From positions 326,479 through 390,478 of the forward strand of contig NZ_JASAMB010000002.1 in assembly GCF_029948125.1 (NCBI RefSeq): a stretch of 64,000 nucleotides of DNA, in the 5' to 3' direction. Shown piece by piece: positions 44,825-52,529 of this stretch (the stretch's first letter is position 1; the number at the start of each line of letters is the position of its first letter). The DNA comes from Catellatospora sp. KI3 (lineage in GTDB: Bacteria > Actinomycetota > Actinomycetes > Mycobacteriales > Micromonosporaceae). Both the position numbers and the translations under genes were made by a program. The notes below the pieces were generated by a model that saw only the letters and a program-made list of their open reading frames with translations, made no database searches and was not told the origin of the DNA.

Positions 44825-45729
44825 CCGCCCTGCGCCTCACCCAGCCCACCGGCGCCCTGGCCGTCGAGTACGGCGACCAGCTGCTGCTCCGCTACGTCTA
44901 CCAGCCCGACGACGCCCAGCTGGAGTCGCCGCGGCCGTACTTCCACCCGCTGCACACCCTCGGCGGCGACCTGGTCAGCCTGTTCCGGCCGCACGACCAC
45001 GTGTGGCACCGGGGCATCGCGCTGTCGCTGCCCAACGTCGGCACCGAGAACTTCTGGGGCGGGGTCACCTACACCCGCGGCCACGGCTACCGCCAGCTGC
45101 CCAACAACGGCAGCATGCGGCACCTCGAGTTCGACCGGCTCGACGCCGGGCCCGACGCCGTGCGCGTCGCCCACCGCCTGGACTGGATCACCGAGGGCGG
45201 CGAGACCTGGCTGCGCGAGCAGCGCGGCTTCACCGTCACCGTCGCCCCCGACGCCGGTGCCTGGGTGCTCACCTTCAGCACCGAGCTCACCAACGTCAGC
45301 GGGCGCGACATCGTCATCGGCAGCCCCACCACCGAGGGGCGCGACAACGCGGGCTACGGCGGCCTGTTCTGGCGCGGACCGCGTTCGTTCACGGGCGGCA
45401 CCGTGTACACCGAGGGCAAGGTGGGCGGCGACGAGCTGATGGGGGTGCGGGCGCCGTGGCTCGGCTTCACCGGCCGGCACGACGGGAGCGGGCGCTCCTC
45501 GACCCTCGTCTTCGTCGACGCCCCGGGCAACGGTGACCAGCACGTCCAGTGGTTCGTCCGGGCCGAGCCGTTCGCGTGCGTGTGTCCTGCGCCGTTCTTC
45601 TCCACTGAGGTGACGGTGGCGCCCGAGAGCAGCCTGCTGCTCCGATACGCCATCGCCATCGCCGACGGCGATTCGGGCTCGGACGGCACCGCCGCCCTCG
45701 CCGCTCTCGCCCTCGCCGCCCTCGCCTAA
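44821..45729 (+). CDS. PmoA/DUF6807-like protein
   Basis: 302 residues. Members of this family lie with Gfo/Idh/MocA dehydrogenases and are suspected to act in sugar or glycoside degradation. The pattern is clear: RPYFHPLHTLGGDLVSLFRP, HDHVWHRGIALSLPNV, ENFWGGVTY, and GYGGLFWRGPRSF, with a conserved His/Trp-rich pocket. It has an Ala/Leu-rich low-complexity tail ending ALAALALAALA. It is the third gene of the GH3 operon; a family-A repeat follows 5 bp after the stop and probably ends transcription. Confidence 0.85.
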   Translation: MTALRLTQPTGALAVEYGDQLLLRYVYQPDDAQLESPRPYFHPLHTLGGDLVSLFRPHDHVWHRGIALSLPNVGTENFWGGVTYTRGHGYRQLPNNGSMRHLEFDRLDAGPDAVRVAHRLDWITEGGETWLREQRGFTVTVAPDAGAWVLTFSTELTNVSGRDIVIGSPTTEGRDNAGYGGLFWRGPRSFTGGTVYTEGKVGGDELMGVRAPWLGFTGRHDGSGRSSTLVFVDAPGNGDQHVQWFVRAEPFACVCPAPFFSTEVTVAPESSLLLRYAIAIADGDSGSDGTAALAALALAALA

Positions 45730-45734
45730 GGCGA

Positions 45735-45783
45735 AAGGAAGGGCCCCTTCTTATCGGAATCCGATGTAGAAGGGGCCCTTCTT
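45735..45783. repeat. Family-A hairpin repeat, copy 3
   Basis: The arms AAGGAAGGGCCCCTTCTT and AGAAGGGGCCCTTCTT are separated by ATCGGAATCCGATGT. It begins 5 bp after the GH3-operon stop codon and is in the opposite orientation to copies 1 and 2. Confidence 0.88.
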
Positions 45784-45883
45784 AACATCGAGAGCCTCCT
45801 AACGCCTTCTCGGGTGTGGAGAAGGTGTGAAGGCGTGGTGAGGGCGGGCGTTATCCGGGGGGCGCGGCGGCAGAATCAGGGGC

Positions 45884-46354
45884 GTGCGACGGATGCTCGC
45901 GCTGGTGGCGGTACTGGTCATCGGGGGCGGGTGCGTGTTGGGGGAGCTCTTCGTTGACTACGGGGAGCCCGCCGACCCGCGCCCGACCGACCTGTTCGGC
46001 ACCTGGAGCAACGCGGACGGAGGGTCGCTGGTCTTCACGGCGGACGGGAGGTTCACCGCCACGAAGCTGCCGTACTGGGAGTTCCACGACTTCCTGCCCG
46101 ACGGGTGCACCGGGCAGGTCGACGGCGGCGGGGTGTGGGAGCTGCGCCCGGCGCGCAGCGGTGGGCCCGACAGCGTGGTCGGGTTGGACTTCGGGCCGCT
46201 GGCGGGGCAGGCCGACGCGCGGCTGGGCGAGAGTCTGGATGCGGTGGTGCAGGACGGGAAGACGTACCTGGTGTTCTTCATGGGGGCGGGCGGGAACAGC
46301 TGGCACGCGTACGAGAAGACTCCCGCGCCGCTGGGGGGCGGCGGGGGCGACTGA
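45884..46354 (+). CDS. Small exported hypothetical protein
   Basis: 156 residues. A short hydrophobic N-terminus (RRMLALVAVLVIGGGC, a possible lipobox at GGGC) is followed by a soluble domain with DLFGTWSNADGGSLVFTADG, read as two blocks, WELRPARSG and KTYLVFFMGAGG. The pattern of W...GSLxFxxDGxF resembles lipocalin-like proteins that also occur elsewhere in Micromonosporaceae. The GTG has a CAGAAT box 6 nt upstream, so it may be leaderless. No exact function is known. Confidence 0.7.
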   Translation: MRRMLALVAVLVIGGGCVLGELFVDYGEPADPRPTDLFGTWSNADGGSLVFTADGRFTATKLPYWEFHDFLPDGCTGQVDGGGVWELRPARSGGPDSVVGLDFGPLAGQADARLGESLDAVVQDGKTYLVFFMGAGGNSWHAYEKTPAPLGGGGGD

Positions 46355-46388
46355 GCGCGGGTTCACTCACTGGGCGCTTGGTCTGGGT

Positions 46389-46421
46389 GCGGTCCGGGTC
46401 GCGTACGGCGACCCGGACCGC
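46389..46421 (+). terminator. Perfect hairpin terminator
   Basis: GCGGTCCGGGTCGC (46389-46402) and GCGACCCGGACCGC (46408-46421) form a 14-bp stem with a 5-nt loop, 35 bp after the stop of the gene at 45884. Confidence 0.8.
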
Positions 46422-46570
46422 CCTCGTGTCCACCCCGGCCCGCGCCTCTGCGCGCTGCCGCGGTGATGATCGCGATTTGGTGCCACGAAACGGGGCTTCA
46501 GTCGTGTTTCGGGCGCCCGCGTGCCGGATGTGGCTGGTGGGCTCGGTGGCGGTCGGGGCCTCGGACTTCG

Positions 46571-46778
46571 TGATCGCCGTCAGCGGTCAGAACAGCGCGT
46601 TTGGGGCGGCCTTCTGACCGCGGGCGCCGATCATGGCTGCGTAGGGCACCGAAGATCGCGGTCTGTGGTCAGTTTCCGGGCGTCGCGAGTGGCCGAATCC
46701 GAGCTTTCGTCCGCCATCCGCGATCAAGCGCAGGTCCGAGCCACCAAGATCGCCGTCTGCGGTCGTTCTCCGGGCGAC
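46571..46778. repeat. Family-C repeat cluster in a gene-free stretch
   Basis: The 46422-46854 gap holds no convincing gene. It contains TGATCGCCGTCAGCGGTCAGAA (46571-46592, two blocks), its imperfect inverse at 46612-46633, GATCGCGGTCTGTGGTCAG near 46654-46672, and GATCGCCGTCTGCGGTCG near 46748-46766, the last two both followed by TCCGGGCG. All relate to the hairpin at 47614-47676. A possible promoter (TACGCT, 46831-46836) for the next gene lies at its end. Confidence 0.65.
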
Positions 46779-46854
46779 CGGGGCGCCGCAGCCGATCGGA
46801 CGCTGGTTGCCCGGGATCGGTACGCTGCGCGGGCCCTCGATCCTGGAGAAGATC

Positions 46855-47616
46855 ATGCGCTGCCCCCACTGCTCAGCGGAGAACCCCGTCAACAGCAGCC
46901 GCTGCCGCACCTGCGGGCTGGACCGTACGTCCCCGCTGATCTGGCCGCACCTGCCCGCGTACGCGGTGCGGAAGCTGGGTGTCGTGGCGGCCGCGGCGGT
47001 GGCCGTCTGCTCGCTGCTGGCCGTCGTGGCCGGCGCGCTGTCGTTCGAGAGCCTCTGGCTGGCGCGGCTGGGCGCGGCTCAGCGCGATCCGGGCCTGGTC
47101 GAGCGGGCGCACCGGCTGGAGGAGGGGCTGCTGCGGGCCGAGGGCGTCGCCATGCTCGTGGCCGGCGTGCTCGTGATCGCCTGGTTCAGCCGGGCGCGCC
47201 GGAACCTCGACGCGTTCCCCGAGGCGCGGCCGAGCATCTCGGCGGGCTGGGCGATCGGCGGCTGGCTGGTGCCGTTCGCGCACTTCGTGCTGCCGTACCG
47301 GATCATGAAGCAGATCGCCGCCGCCAGCCTGCGCGGCCGCGCCACGGGGCGGCTCGTCGGCTGGTGGTGGGGCGCGTACCTGGTCGGGATGCTCACCACG
47401 CGGCTGATGAGGCGACTGCGGCCCGACGGCGGGTTCCCCGCGCACGTGGAGTACTTCGTGCGGATGCGCGAGGTGCAGCTCGTGGCGGCGGTCGCCATGG
47501 TGGCGGCGGGCGTGCTGCTGGTGCGGCTGATCGTGCTGATCAGCGGGGCGCAGACCGACCGGATCGCCCGCGCCAGAGCGGCGCGGTCGTTGAGCGGAGC
47601 CCGTCTCGGCGGGTGA
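46855..47616 (+). CDS. DUF4328 membrane protein with N-terminal zinc ribbon
   Basis: 253 residues. A zinc-ribbon start (CPHCSAENPVNSSRCRTCG, residues 3-21) is followed by about four to five TM helices. The DUF4328 core is visible: AWFSRARRNLDAFPEARP, AGWAIGGWLVPFAHFVLPYR and a C-terminal GAQTDRIARARA. A paralogue lies at 51768. Its function is unknown. The ATG has CTGGAGAA 5 nt upstream. The stop codon lies within a family-C hairpin arm. Confidence 0.85.
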   Translation: MRCPHCSAENPVNSSRCRTCGLDRTSPLIWPHLPAYAVRKLGVVAAAAVAVCSLLAVVAGALSFESLWLARLGAAQRDPGLVERAHRLEEGLLRAEGVAMLVAGVLVIAWFSRARRNLDAFPEARPSISAGWAIGGWLVPFAHFVLPYRIMKQIAAASLRGRATGRLVGWWWGAYLVGMLTTRLMRRLRPDGGFPAHVEYFVRMREVQLVAAVAMVAAGVLLVRLIVLISGAQTDRIARARAARSLSGARLGG

Positions 47617-47676
47617 TCACCGCCTGCGGTCGGAACCCGGGCCTCTAGCCGAGGTTCCGACCGCAGGCCGTGATCA
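47614..47676. terminator. Family-C hairpin between convergent genes
   Basis: The 24-bp arms 47614-47637 and 47653-47676 have one mismatch (TGATCACCGCCTGCGGTCGG core). The first arm begins at the TGA stop of the DUF4328 gene. It precedes the end of msrA (47710) and is a likely bidirectional terminator built from two family-C units. Confidence 0.8.
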
Positions 47677-47709
47677 ACGCGCTGGGCGTGACCAGGCCGG
47701 CCGCGCCGG

Positions 47710-48366
47710 TCAGGCGTCGGTCTTCGCGACGCCGATCGGGCAGCTCATGCCGTTGGGGCCGATGCCGCAGTACCCGTTGGGGTTCTTGGCCAGGTACTGC
47801 TGGTGGTAGTCCTCGGCGTAGTAGAAGTGGGTCAGCGGCGCGATCTCCGTCGTGATCTCGCCGTACCCCGACGCGTTCACCACCGGCTGGAACGCCTCCC
47901 GCGACGCCTGCGCCCCCGCGGCCTGCTCCGGGCTGGTCGTGTAGATCGCCGACCGGTACTGCGTGCCGATGTCGTTGCCCTGCCGCATCCCCTGGGTCGG
48001 GTCGTGGTTCTCCCAGAAAATCTTGAGGATCTCCTCGTACGAGACGACCGCCGGGTCGAACACGACCAGCACCGCCTCGGTGTGCCCGGTCATCCCCGAG
48101 CACGTCTCCTCATACGTCGGATTGGGGGTGGTCCCACCCGCGTACCCGACCGCCGTCGAGTACACCCCGTCGGTCTTCCAGTACAGCCGCTCGGCTCCCC
48201 AGAAGCAGCCCATGCCGACCACTGCCGTCTGCAGCCCCTCCGGCCAGGGGCCGGTGAGCGGGGTGCCGAGCACGAAGTGGCGGGCGGGCACGTGCATGGA
48301 AGCGTCCCGTCCGGGCAGGGCCTCGGCGGGGGTGGGCAGGTCGAGCTTCTTGTGGCGAAGGAACAT
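47710..48366 (-). CDS. msrA: Peptide methionine sulfoxide reductase MsrA
   Basis: 218 residues. It reduces methionine S-sulfoxide in proteins. The catalytic Cys54 lies in [37 protein letters not shown] and [13 protein letters not shown] are diagnostic. The C-terminal [13 protein letters not shown] has further cysteines for the regenerating disulfide. About 45 residues precede the domain, as in actinobacterial MsrA. It is divergent from metB with only 30 bp between starts. Confidence 0.96.
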   Translation of the reverse strand: MFLRHKKLDLPTPAEALPGRDASMHVPARHFVLGTPLTGPWPEGLQTAVVGMGCFWGAERLYWKTDGVYSTAVGYAGGTTPNPTYEETCSGMTGHTEAVLVVFDPAVVSYEEILKIFWENHDPTQGMRQGNDIGTQYRSAIYTTSPEQAAGAQASREAFQPVVNASGYGEITTEIAPLTHFYYAEDYHQQYLAKNPNGYCGIGPNGMSCPIGVAKTDA

Positions 48367-48384
48367 GTGTCAAGTGTGCTCGCC

Positions 48385-48390
48385 TAGGCT
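48385..48390 (+). promoter_or_regulatory. metB: -10 box (TAGGCT) for leaderless metB
   Basis: TAGGCT ends 6 nt before ATG 48397. The divergent msrA start is 18 bp away on the other strand, so the two promoters overlap. Confidence 0.55.
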
Positions 48391-48396
48391 GTCCTT

Positions 48397-49533
48397 ATGT
48401 CTTACGGGTTTGAAACGCTCGCCATCCACGCGGGTCAGGAACCGGACGAACGTACCGGTGCGGTGATCCCGCCGATATTCCAGACATCAACCTTCAAGCA
48501 GGACGCGGTCGGCGCGCCGCGGCTGGGCTACGAGTACGCGCGCTCGGGCAACCCCACCCGCGACTCGCTCCAGGAGTGCCTGGCGGCGCTGGAGGGCGGC
48601 GCCCGCGGGCTGACCTTCGCCAGCGGCCTGGCCGCCGAGGACACCCTGATCCGTACGGTCTGCGCGCCGGGCGACCACGTGATCATCCCCGACGACGCGT
48701 ACGGCGGCACGTTCCGCCTGTTCGCCCGGGTCGCCGAGCGCTGGGGCCTGACCTGGTCGTCGGCCCGGATCTCCGACGTCGACGACGTGCGCGCCAAGCT
48801 GACCCCGAACACGAAGATGATCTGGGTCGAGACGCCGACGAATCCGCTGCTCAACATCGCCGACATCGCGGGCCTGGCGGCGCTGTCGCGCGACGCGCAC
48901 GCGCTGCTGGTCGTCGACAACACGTTCGCCAGCCCGTACCTGCAGCAGCCGCTGGCGCTGGGCGCCGACGTGGTGGTCCACTCGACCACCAAGTACGTCG
49001 GCGGCCACTCCGACGTGGTGGGCGGCGCGCTGATCCTGAACGACCTGGAGCTGGCGGACTCGCTGAAGTACCACCAGAACGCGATGGGCGCGGTCAACGG
49101 CCCGTTCGACGCGTGGCTGACCCTGCGCGGGGTGAAGACGCTGGCCGTACGCATGGAGCGGCACTGCGACAACGCGGAGAAGGTGGCCGAGTTCCTCGCC
49201 GGGCACCCGAAGGTGACCCAGCTCTACTACCCGGGCCTGCCCGAGCACCCGGGCCACGAGCTGGCGGCCAAGCAGATGCGCCGCTTCGGCGGCATGATCA
49301 GCTTCCGTACCGGCGACCCGGCCGCGGCCGAGCGGGTCTGCAACAGCACGAAGGTGTTCACGCTGGCGGAGTCGCTGGGCGGCATCGAGTCGCTGATCGA
49401 GCACCCGGGCAGGATGACCCACGCCAGCGTCGCGGGCTCGGCCCTGGAGGTCCCGGCCGACCTGGTCCGCCTGTCGGTCGGCATCGAGACGATCGACGAC
49501 CTGCTCGCCGACCTGTCCGCCGCGCTCTCCTGA
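48397..49533 (+). CDS. metB: Cystathionine gamma-synthase
   Basis: 378 residues. This PLP enzyme joins O-succinyl- (or acetyl-) homoserine with cysteine. Features: ETLAIHAGQEPDERTGAVIPPI, YEYARSGNPTRDSL, the PLP-lysine in VVHSTTKYVGGHSDVVGG near residue 199, and the C-terminal LSVGIETIDDLLADL. With cbs it covers both directions of transsulfuration around homocysteine. MetB and cystathionine gamma-lyase cannot be told apart from sequence alone, so the reaction is likely rather than certain. A family-A repeat follows 13 bp after the stop. Confidence 0.93.
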   Translation: MSYGFETLAIHAGQEPDERTGAVIPPIFQTSTFKQDAVGAPRLGYEYARSGNPTRDSLQECLAALEGGARGLTFASGLAAEDTLIRTVCAPGDHVIIPDDAYGGTFRLFARVAERWGLTWSSARISDVDDVRAKLTPNTKMIWVETPTNPLLNIADIAGLAALSRDAHALLVVDNTFASPYLQQPLALGADVVVHSTTKYVGGHSDVVGGALILNDLELADSLKYHQNAMGAVNGPFDAWLTLRGVKTLAVRMERHCDNAEKVAEFLAGHPKVTQLYYPGLPEHPGHELAAKQMRRFGGMISFRTGDPAAAERVCNSTKVFTLAESLGGIESLIEHPGRMTHASVAGSALEVPADLVRLSVGIETIDDLLADLSAALS

Positions 49534-49545
49534 GCCGTCGGCAGT

Positions 49546-49595
49546 GAAGAAGGGCCCCTTCTACATCGCATTGCGATAAGAAGGGGCCCTTCCTT
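49546..49595. repeat. Family-A hairpin repeat, copy 4
   Basis: The arms GAAGAAGGGCCCCTTCT and AAGAAGGGGCCCTTCCTT flank ACATCGCATTGCGAT. It separates metB from the convergent gene at 49607, whose stop is 12 bp away. It is a likely bidirectional terminator. Confidence 0.88.
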
Positions 49596-49606
49596 TCCTC
49601 AGGGGG

Positions 49607-50242
49607 CTAGACGCCTTGGCCGGGTGGGCGGACGCGTTTGGCTTCCATGGCGTAGTTCTCGCCGAACAGGCGCAGGTCGTCGCCCTTGCAGCTGTAGCTG
49701 TCGGGGTCGACCGACATGGTCAGCTTGCGGGAGTTGTTGGTGCTGCCGTTGATCTTCAGTGTCGTCGTCCCGGTCGTCTTCGGGCTGCTGTAGTTGATGG
49801 TCTTCTCGTCGGCCACGTAGTTCATGGTGACGTTGCCCTTGTGGATGACCTGGTACTTGTCGCCGTCGAGGGACCCGGTGCGGGTCGTGTTGTAGACCAT
49901 CCGCAGCACGCCGTCGGCGCCGTAGCTGAACCGGGTGCCCTTGCCGGTCAGCTGCACGGTCCCGGTGGAGAACTCGGTGTTCGACGTGTACGACGTCTCC
50001 AGCCAGTCGCCGATGAGGCAGTCCTGCGGCGCCTTGGTCGGCGCGGGCGCCGGGGCCGAGGGCTGCGGGCTGGCGGCCGCCGCCAGCGGCGACGGGGTGG
50101 GCGACGGGTCCGAGCCGTCGCGGTACAGGAAGTAGTAGCCGGCCGCCCCGCCGGCCAGGCACAGCACCAGCACGCACACCAGCGCTATCACGCCGACGAC
50201 GACAGGCACGGTCCAATCACGACGAGACTGGTTCGGTTGCAT
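49607..50242 (-). CDS. Membrane-anchored hypothetical protein with lipocalin-like C-terminus
   Basis: 211 residues. A short cytoplasmic N-terminus (MQPNQSRRDW) leads to one TM segment (about 11-36), then a Pro/Ala/Ser-rich linker. The outer domain of about 135 residues starts DCLIGDWLETSYTSN and contains repeated beta strands (GTRFSYGADGVLRMVYN, SSPKTTGTTTLKINGS) and ends near SYSCKGDDLRLFGENY. The GDW...-start resembles the lipocalin-like fold. Two Cys could bridge the domain. It converges on metB. The function is unknown. Confidence 0.72.
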   Translation of the reverse strand: MQPNQSRRDWTVPVVVGVIALVCVLVLCLAGGAAGYYFLYRDGSDPSPTPSPLAAAASPQPSAPAPAPTKAPQDCLIGDWLETSYTSNTEFSTGTVQLTGKGTRFSYGADGVLRMVYNTTRTGSLDGDKYQVIHKGNVTMNYVADEKTINYSSPKTTGTTTLKINGSTNNSRKLTMSVDPDSYSCKGDDLRLFGENYAMEAKRVRPPGQGV

Positions 50243-50363
50243 CGGACCAGCATTGCCAACGAACCCCCGCCCCGGCAAGACTCCACTGTCGAGGTGTCGG
50301 CGATCACCTCCATACTGGAACCCCGGTTGCCTGGTCGGCGACAGCCAAGTTGCGGAGGAACTG

Positions 50364-51734
50364 ATGGCGGACACCTGGGTCGGGTCCACCGCGAAGCAGA
50401 TCGCGCGCGCGGTGCGCCGCGGCGACACCTCGGCCACCGCCGTGATCGCCGACCACCTCGAGTACGTGAGCCGGACCGATCCGATCGTGGCCGCCTTCCG
50501 GGTGATCCGCGACGCCGAGGCCGCCGCCGAGGCGGAGAAGGTCGACGAGCAGGGCGAGCTCGGCAACCTGCCGCTGGCCGGGGTGCCCATCGCGGTCAAG
50601 GAGAACACCCCCGTCGCGGGGCTGCCGACCTGGCACGGCTCGGCCGGTGCCCGCTCGGCCGTGGCCGAGGAGGACCACGAGCTGGTCCGGCGCCTGCGCG
50701 GCGCGGGCGCCGTGGTGCTCGGCACCACCCGCATGCCCGAGCTGGGCCTGTGGGGGACCACCGACGACGACACCGCCGTCACCCGCAACCCGTGGTCGCT
50801 GGACCGTACCCCCGGCGGCTCCTCGGGCGGGTCGGCGGCCGCCGTCGCCGCCGGGCTGGTGCCGATGGCCCACGCCAACGACGGGCTCGGCTCGATCCGC
50901 ATCCCGGCGGCCTGCTGCGGCCTGATCGGGCTCAAGCCCGGCCGGGGCGTGCTGCCGGTGAACCTGGGCGCCGAGGACTGGTTCGGCCTGGTCGAGCACG
51001 GGATGCTCGCCACCACCGTGGCCGACGCGGCGCTCGGCTTCGCCGTCCTCGCGGGGCGTACGCCGCAGCCGCTGAACCAGCCGGGGCGGCTGCGCATCGC
51101 GGTGTCGCTGCGCTCGCCGGTCGCCGGGGCGGGCGCCGACGCGGGCAACCGGGCGGCGGTCAGCGCCGCCGAGAAGCTGCTGGTGGAGTGCGGTCACGAC
51201 CTCATCACCGCCGACCCGGCGTACGACACGAAGCTCGGCCTGCGCGGCATGGCGACCTGGTTCGCGGCGGCCTACCGCGACGCCGAGGCGGCCGGGCTGG
51301 AGCGCTGGCGGCTGCAGCCGCGCAGCCGCCGCCACATCGCCATGGGCGCCTGGGCCTGGAAGCGCGGCTACGTCCGCGAGGCCGACCGTACGCGGATGCG
51401 CGAGCAGTCGCTGGAGTTCTTCGCCGGGCACGGCGTCGACCTGCTGCTCACCCCGGTGCTGGCCGGGCCGCCGTTGAAGGCCGCCGACTGGCACCGGCGC
51501 GGGTGGCTGAGCAACCTCGTCGCCAACACCCGCTACGCCCCGTACGCGGCGCCGTGGAACATCGCCGGGTTCCCCGCGATGACCCTGCCCCTGGGCGTAC
51601 GCCCCGACGGCCTGCCCGCGGCGGTGCAGCTCGTCGGCCCGCCCGGCACCGAGCTGCTGCTGCTGGCCGTCGCCGGGCAGATCGAGCTGGCCTCGCCCTG
51701 GCGCCGCCACGCCCCGGGCTACCCGCGCCCGTAG
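50364..51734 (+). CDS. Amidase signature family protein
   Basis: 456 residues. The amidase-signature Ser-Ser-Lys triad is visible: GVPIAVKENTP (Lys near 79), and the Gly/Ser-rich loop TPGGSSGGSAAAVAAGL near residues 150-166, ending SIRIPAACCGLIGLKPG. It cleaves amides in the cytoplasm; the substrate is unknown. FAAAYRDAEAAG and the C-terminal ARYAPYAAPWNIAG-type loop are similar to indoleacetamide or 6-aminohexanoate hydrolase classes. The ATG has GCGGAGGAA just upstream. It is 33 bp before the DUF4328 gene. Confidence 0.92.
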   Translation: MADTWVGSTAKQIARAVRRGDTSATAVIADHLEYVSRTDPIVAAFRVIRDAEAAAEAEKVDEQGELGNLPLAGVPIAVKENTPVAGLPTWHGSAGARSAVAEEDHELVRRLRGAGAVVLGTTRMPELGLWGTTDDDTAVTRNPWSLDRTPGGSSGGSAAAVAAGLVPMAHANDGLGSIRIPAACCGLIGLKPGRGVLPVNLGAEDWFGLVEHGMLATTVADAALGFAVLAGRTPQPLNQPGRLRIAVSLRSPVAGAGADAGNRAAVSAAEKLLVECGHDLITADPAYDTKLGLRGMATWFAAAYRDAEAAGLERWRLQPRSRRHIAMGAWAWKRGYVREADRTRMREQSLEFFAGHGVDLLLTPVLAGPPLKAADWHRRGWLSNLVANTRYAPYAAPWNIAGFPAMTLPLGVRPDGLPAAVQLVGPPGTELLLLAVAGQIELASPWRRHAPGYPRP

Positions 51735-51767
51735 CCGGAGACGGGGCAACGCCCGAGGACGTACGGC

Positions 51768-52529
51768 GTGCGCGGTCTCGGCGTCGCGACGGCGATCGCC
51801 GTCGTCGCGGCGGCCGCGGCGCAGCTGGCGGCGGCGGTGATGACGCCGCTGATCGGCCGGGCCCTGGTGGAGCAGGCGGCGGCCGACGGCGGCGAGGGCG
51901 TCGCCGCGGCGTTCCTCGTCCAGGCGGTGGGCATCTTCGCCGCGCTGGCGGTGCTGCTGGTCGCCGGTGTCCTCGTCATCGTATGGCTGTGGCGGGCGCG
52001 CAAGAACCTCGACGCCTTCCCCGGCGCCTCCGCCGACCTGGGCGCGGGCTGGGCCATCGGCGGCTGGTTCACCCCGATCGCGAACTTCGTCATCCCCTGC
52101 CGGCTGATGCTGCAGGTCGCCCGGGAGAGCGTGCACCGCCGCTGGGTCGGCCCCGTGGTGGCCGTGTGGTGGGCGGCGTTCCTGGTGTACCAGTGCCTCG
52201 GGCGGTTACTGGAGGGGGACGTGCCGGTGGACGGGACCCGCGACTACGGCGCGCTGTCCGCCTACTTCGACCAGGAGCTGCTCAGCGGGGCGGTGTCGGC
52301 GCTGGTGTTCGGCGTGGCGGGCGGCTGCCTCGCCTGGCTCGTGTACGGGGTGAGCCGGGCCCAGACCGACCGCATCGCCCGCGGCGACGTGCTGCACGCG
52401 TACGCGGCGTACGCGCAGGCGGCGTACCTCCAGACGGCGTTCCCGGCGGCCGACCCGTCCGTGACCGGGATCCCCGCCGACGTCCCCGCAGGCGGGCAGC
52501 CCGCCGCAGGTGGCACGATCCAGGTGTGA
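51768..52529 (+). CDS. DUF4328 membrane protein; contains a TTA codon
   Basis: 253 residues. It is a paralogue of the gene at 46855, with the shared core LWRARKNLDAFPGASADLGAGW, read as two blocks, GGWFTPIANFVIPCRL and the C-terminal RAQTDRIARGD, but without the zinc ribbon. About five TM helices; the tail is Ala/Tyr-rich then Pro-rich. Leu147 is encoded by TTA (52206-52208), the only TTA codon I found in a gene of this window. Its translation may therefore depend on the tRNA at 20628. It overlaps ilvA by 4 bp. Confidence 0.85.
   Translation: MRGLGVATAIAVVAAAAAQLAAAVMTPLIGRALVEQAAADGGEGVAAAFLVQAVGIFAALAVLLVAGVLVIVWLWRARKNLDAFPGASADLGAGWAIGGWFTPIANFVIPCRLMLQVARESVHRRWVGPVVAVWWAAFLVYQCLGRLLEGDVPVDGTRDYGALSAYFDQELLSGAVSALVFGVAGGCLAWLVYGVSRAQTDRIARGDVLHAYAAYAQAAYLQTAFPAADPSVTGIPADVPAGGQPAAGGTIQV

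Noticed and set aside
46422-46854. Small frames in the gap before the DUF4328 gene
   Set aside because: They overlap one another, show no motif and are built from family-C repeat units.
49616-52525. Forward frame extending ilvA far upstream (1375 codons in all)
   Set aside because: Only the part from 52526 reads as threonine ammonia-lyase; the upstream part is Arg-rich shadow of the amidase and DUF4328 genes and crosses the repeat and reverse gene region.
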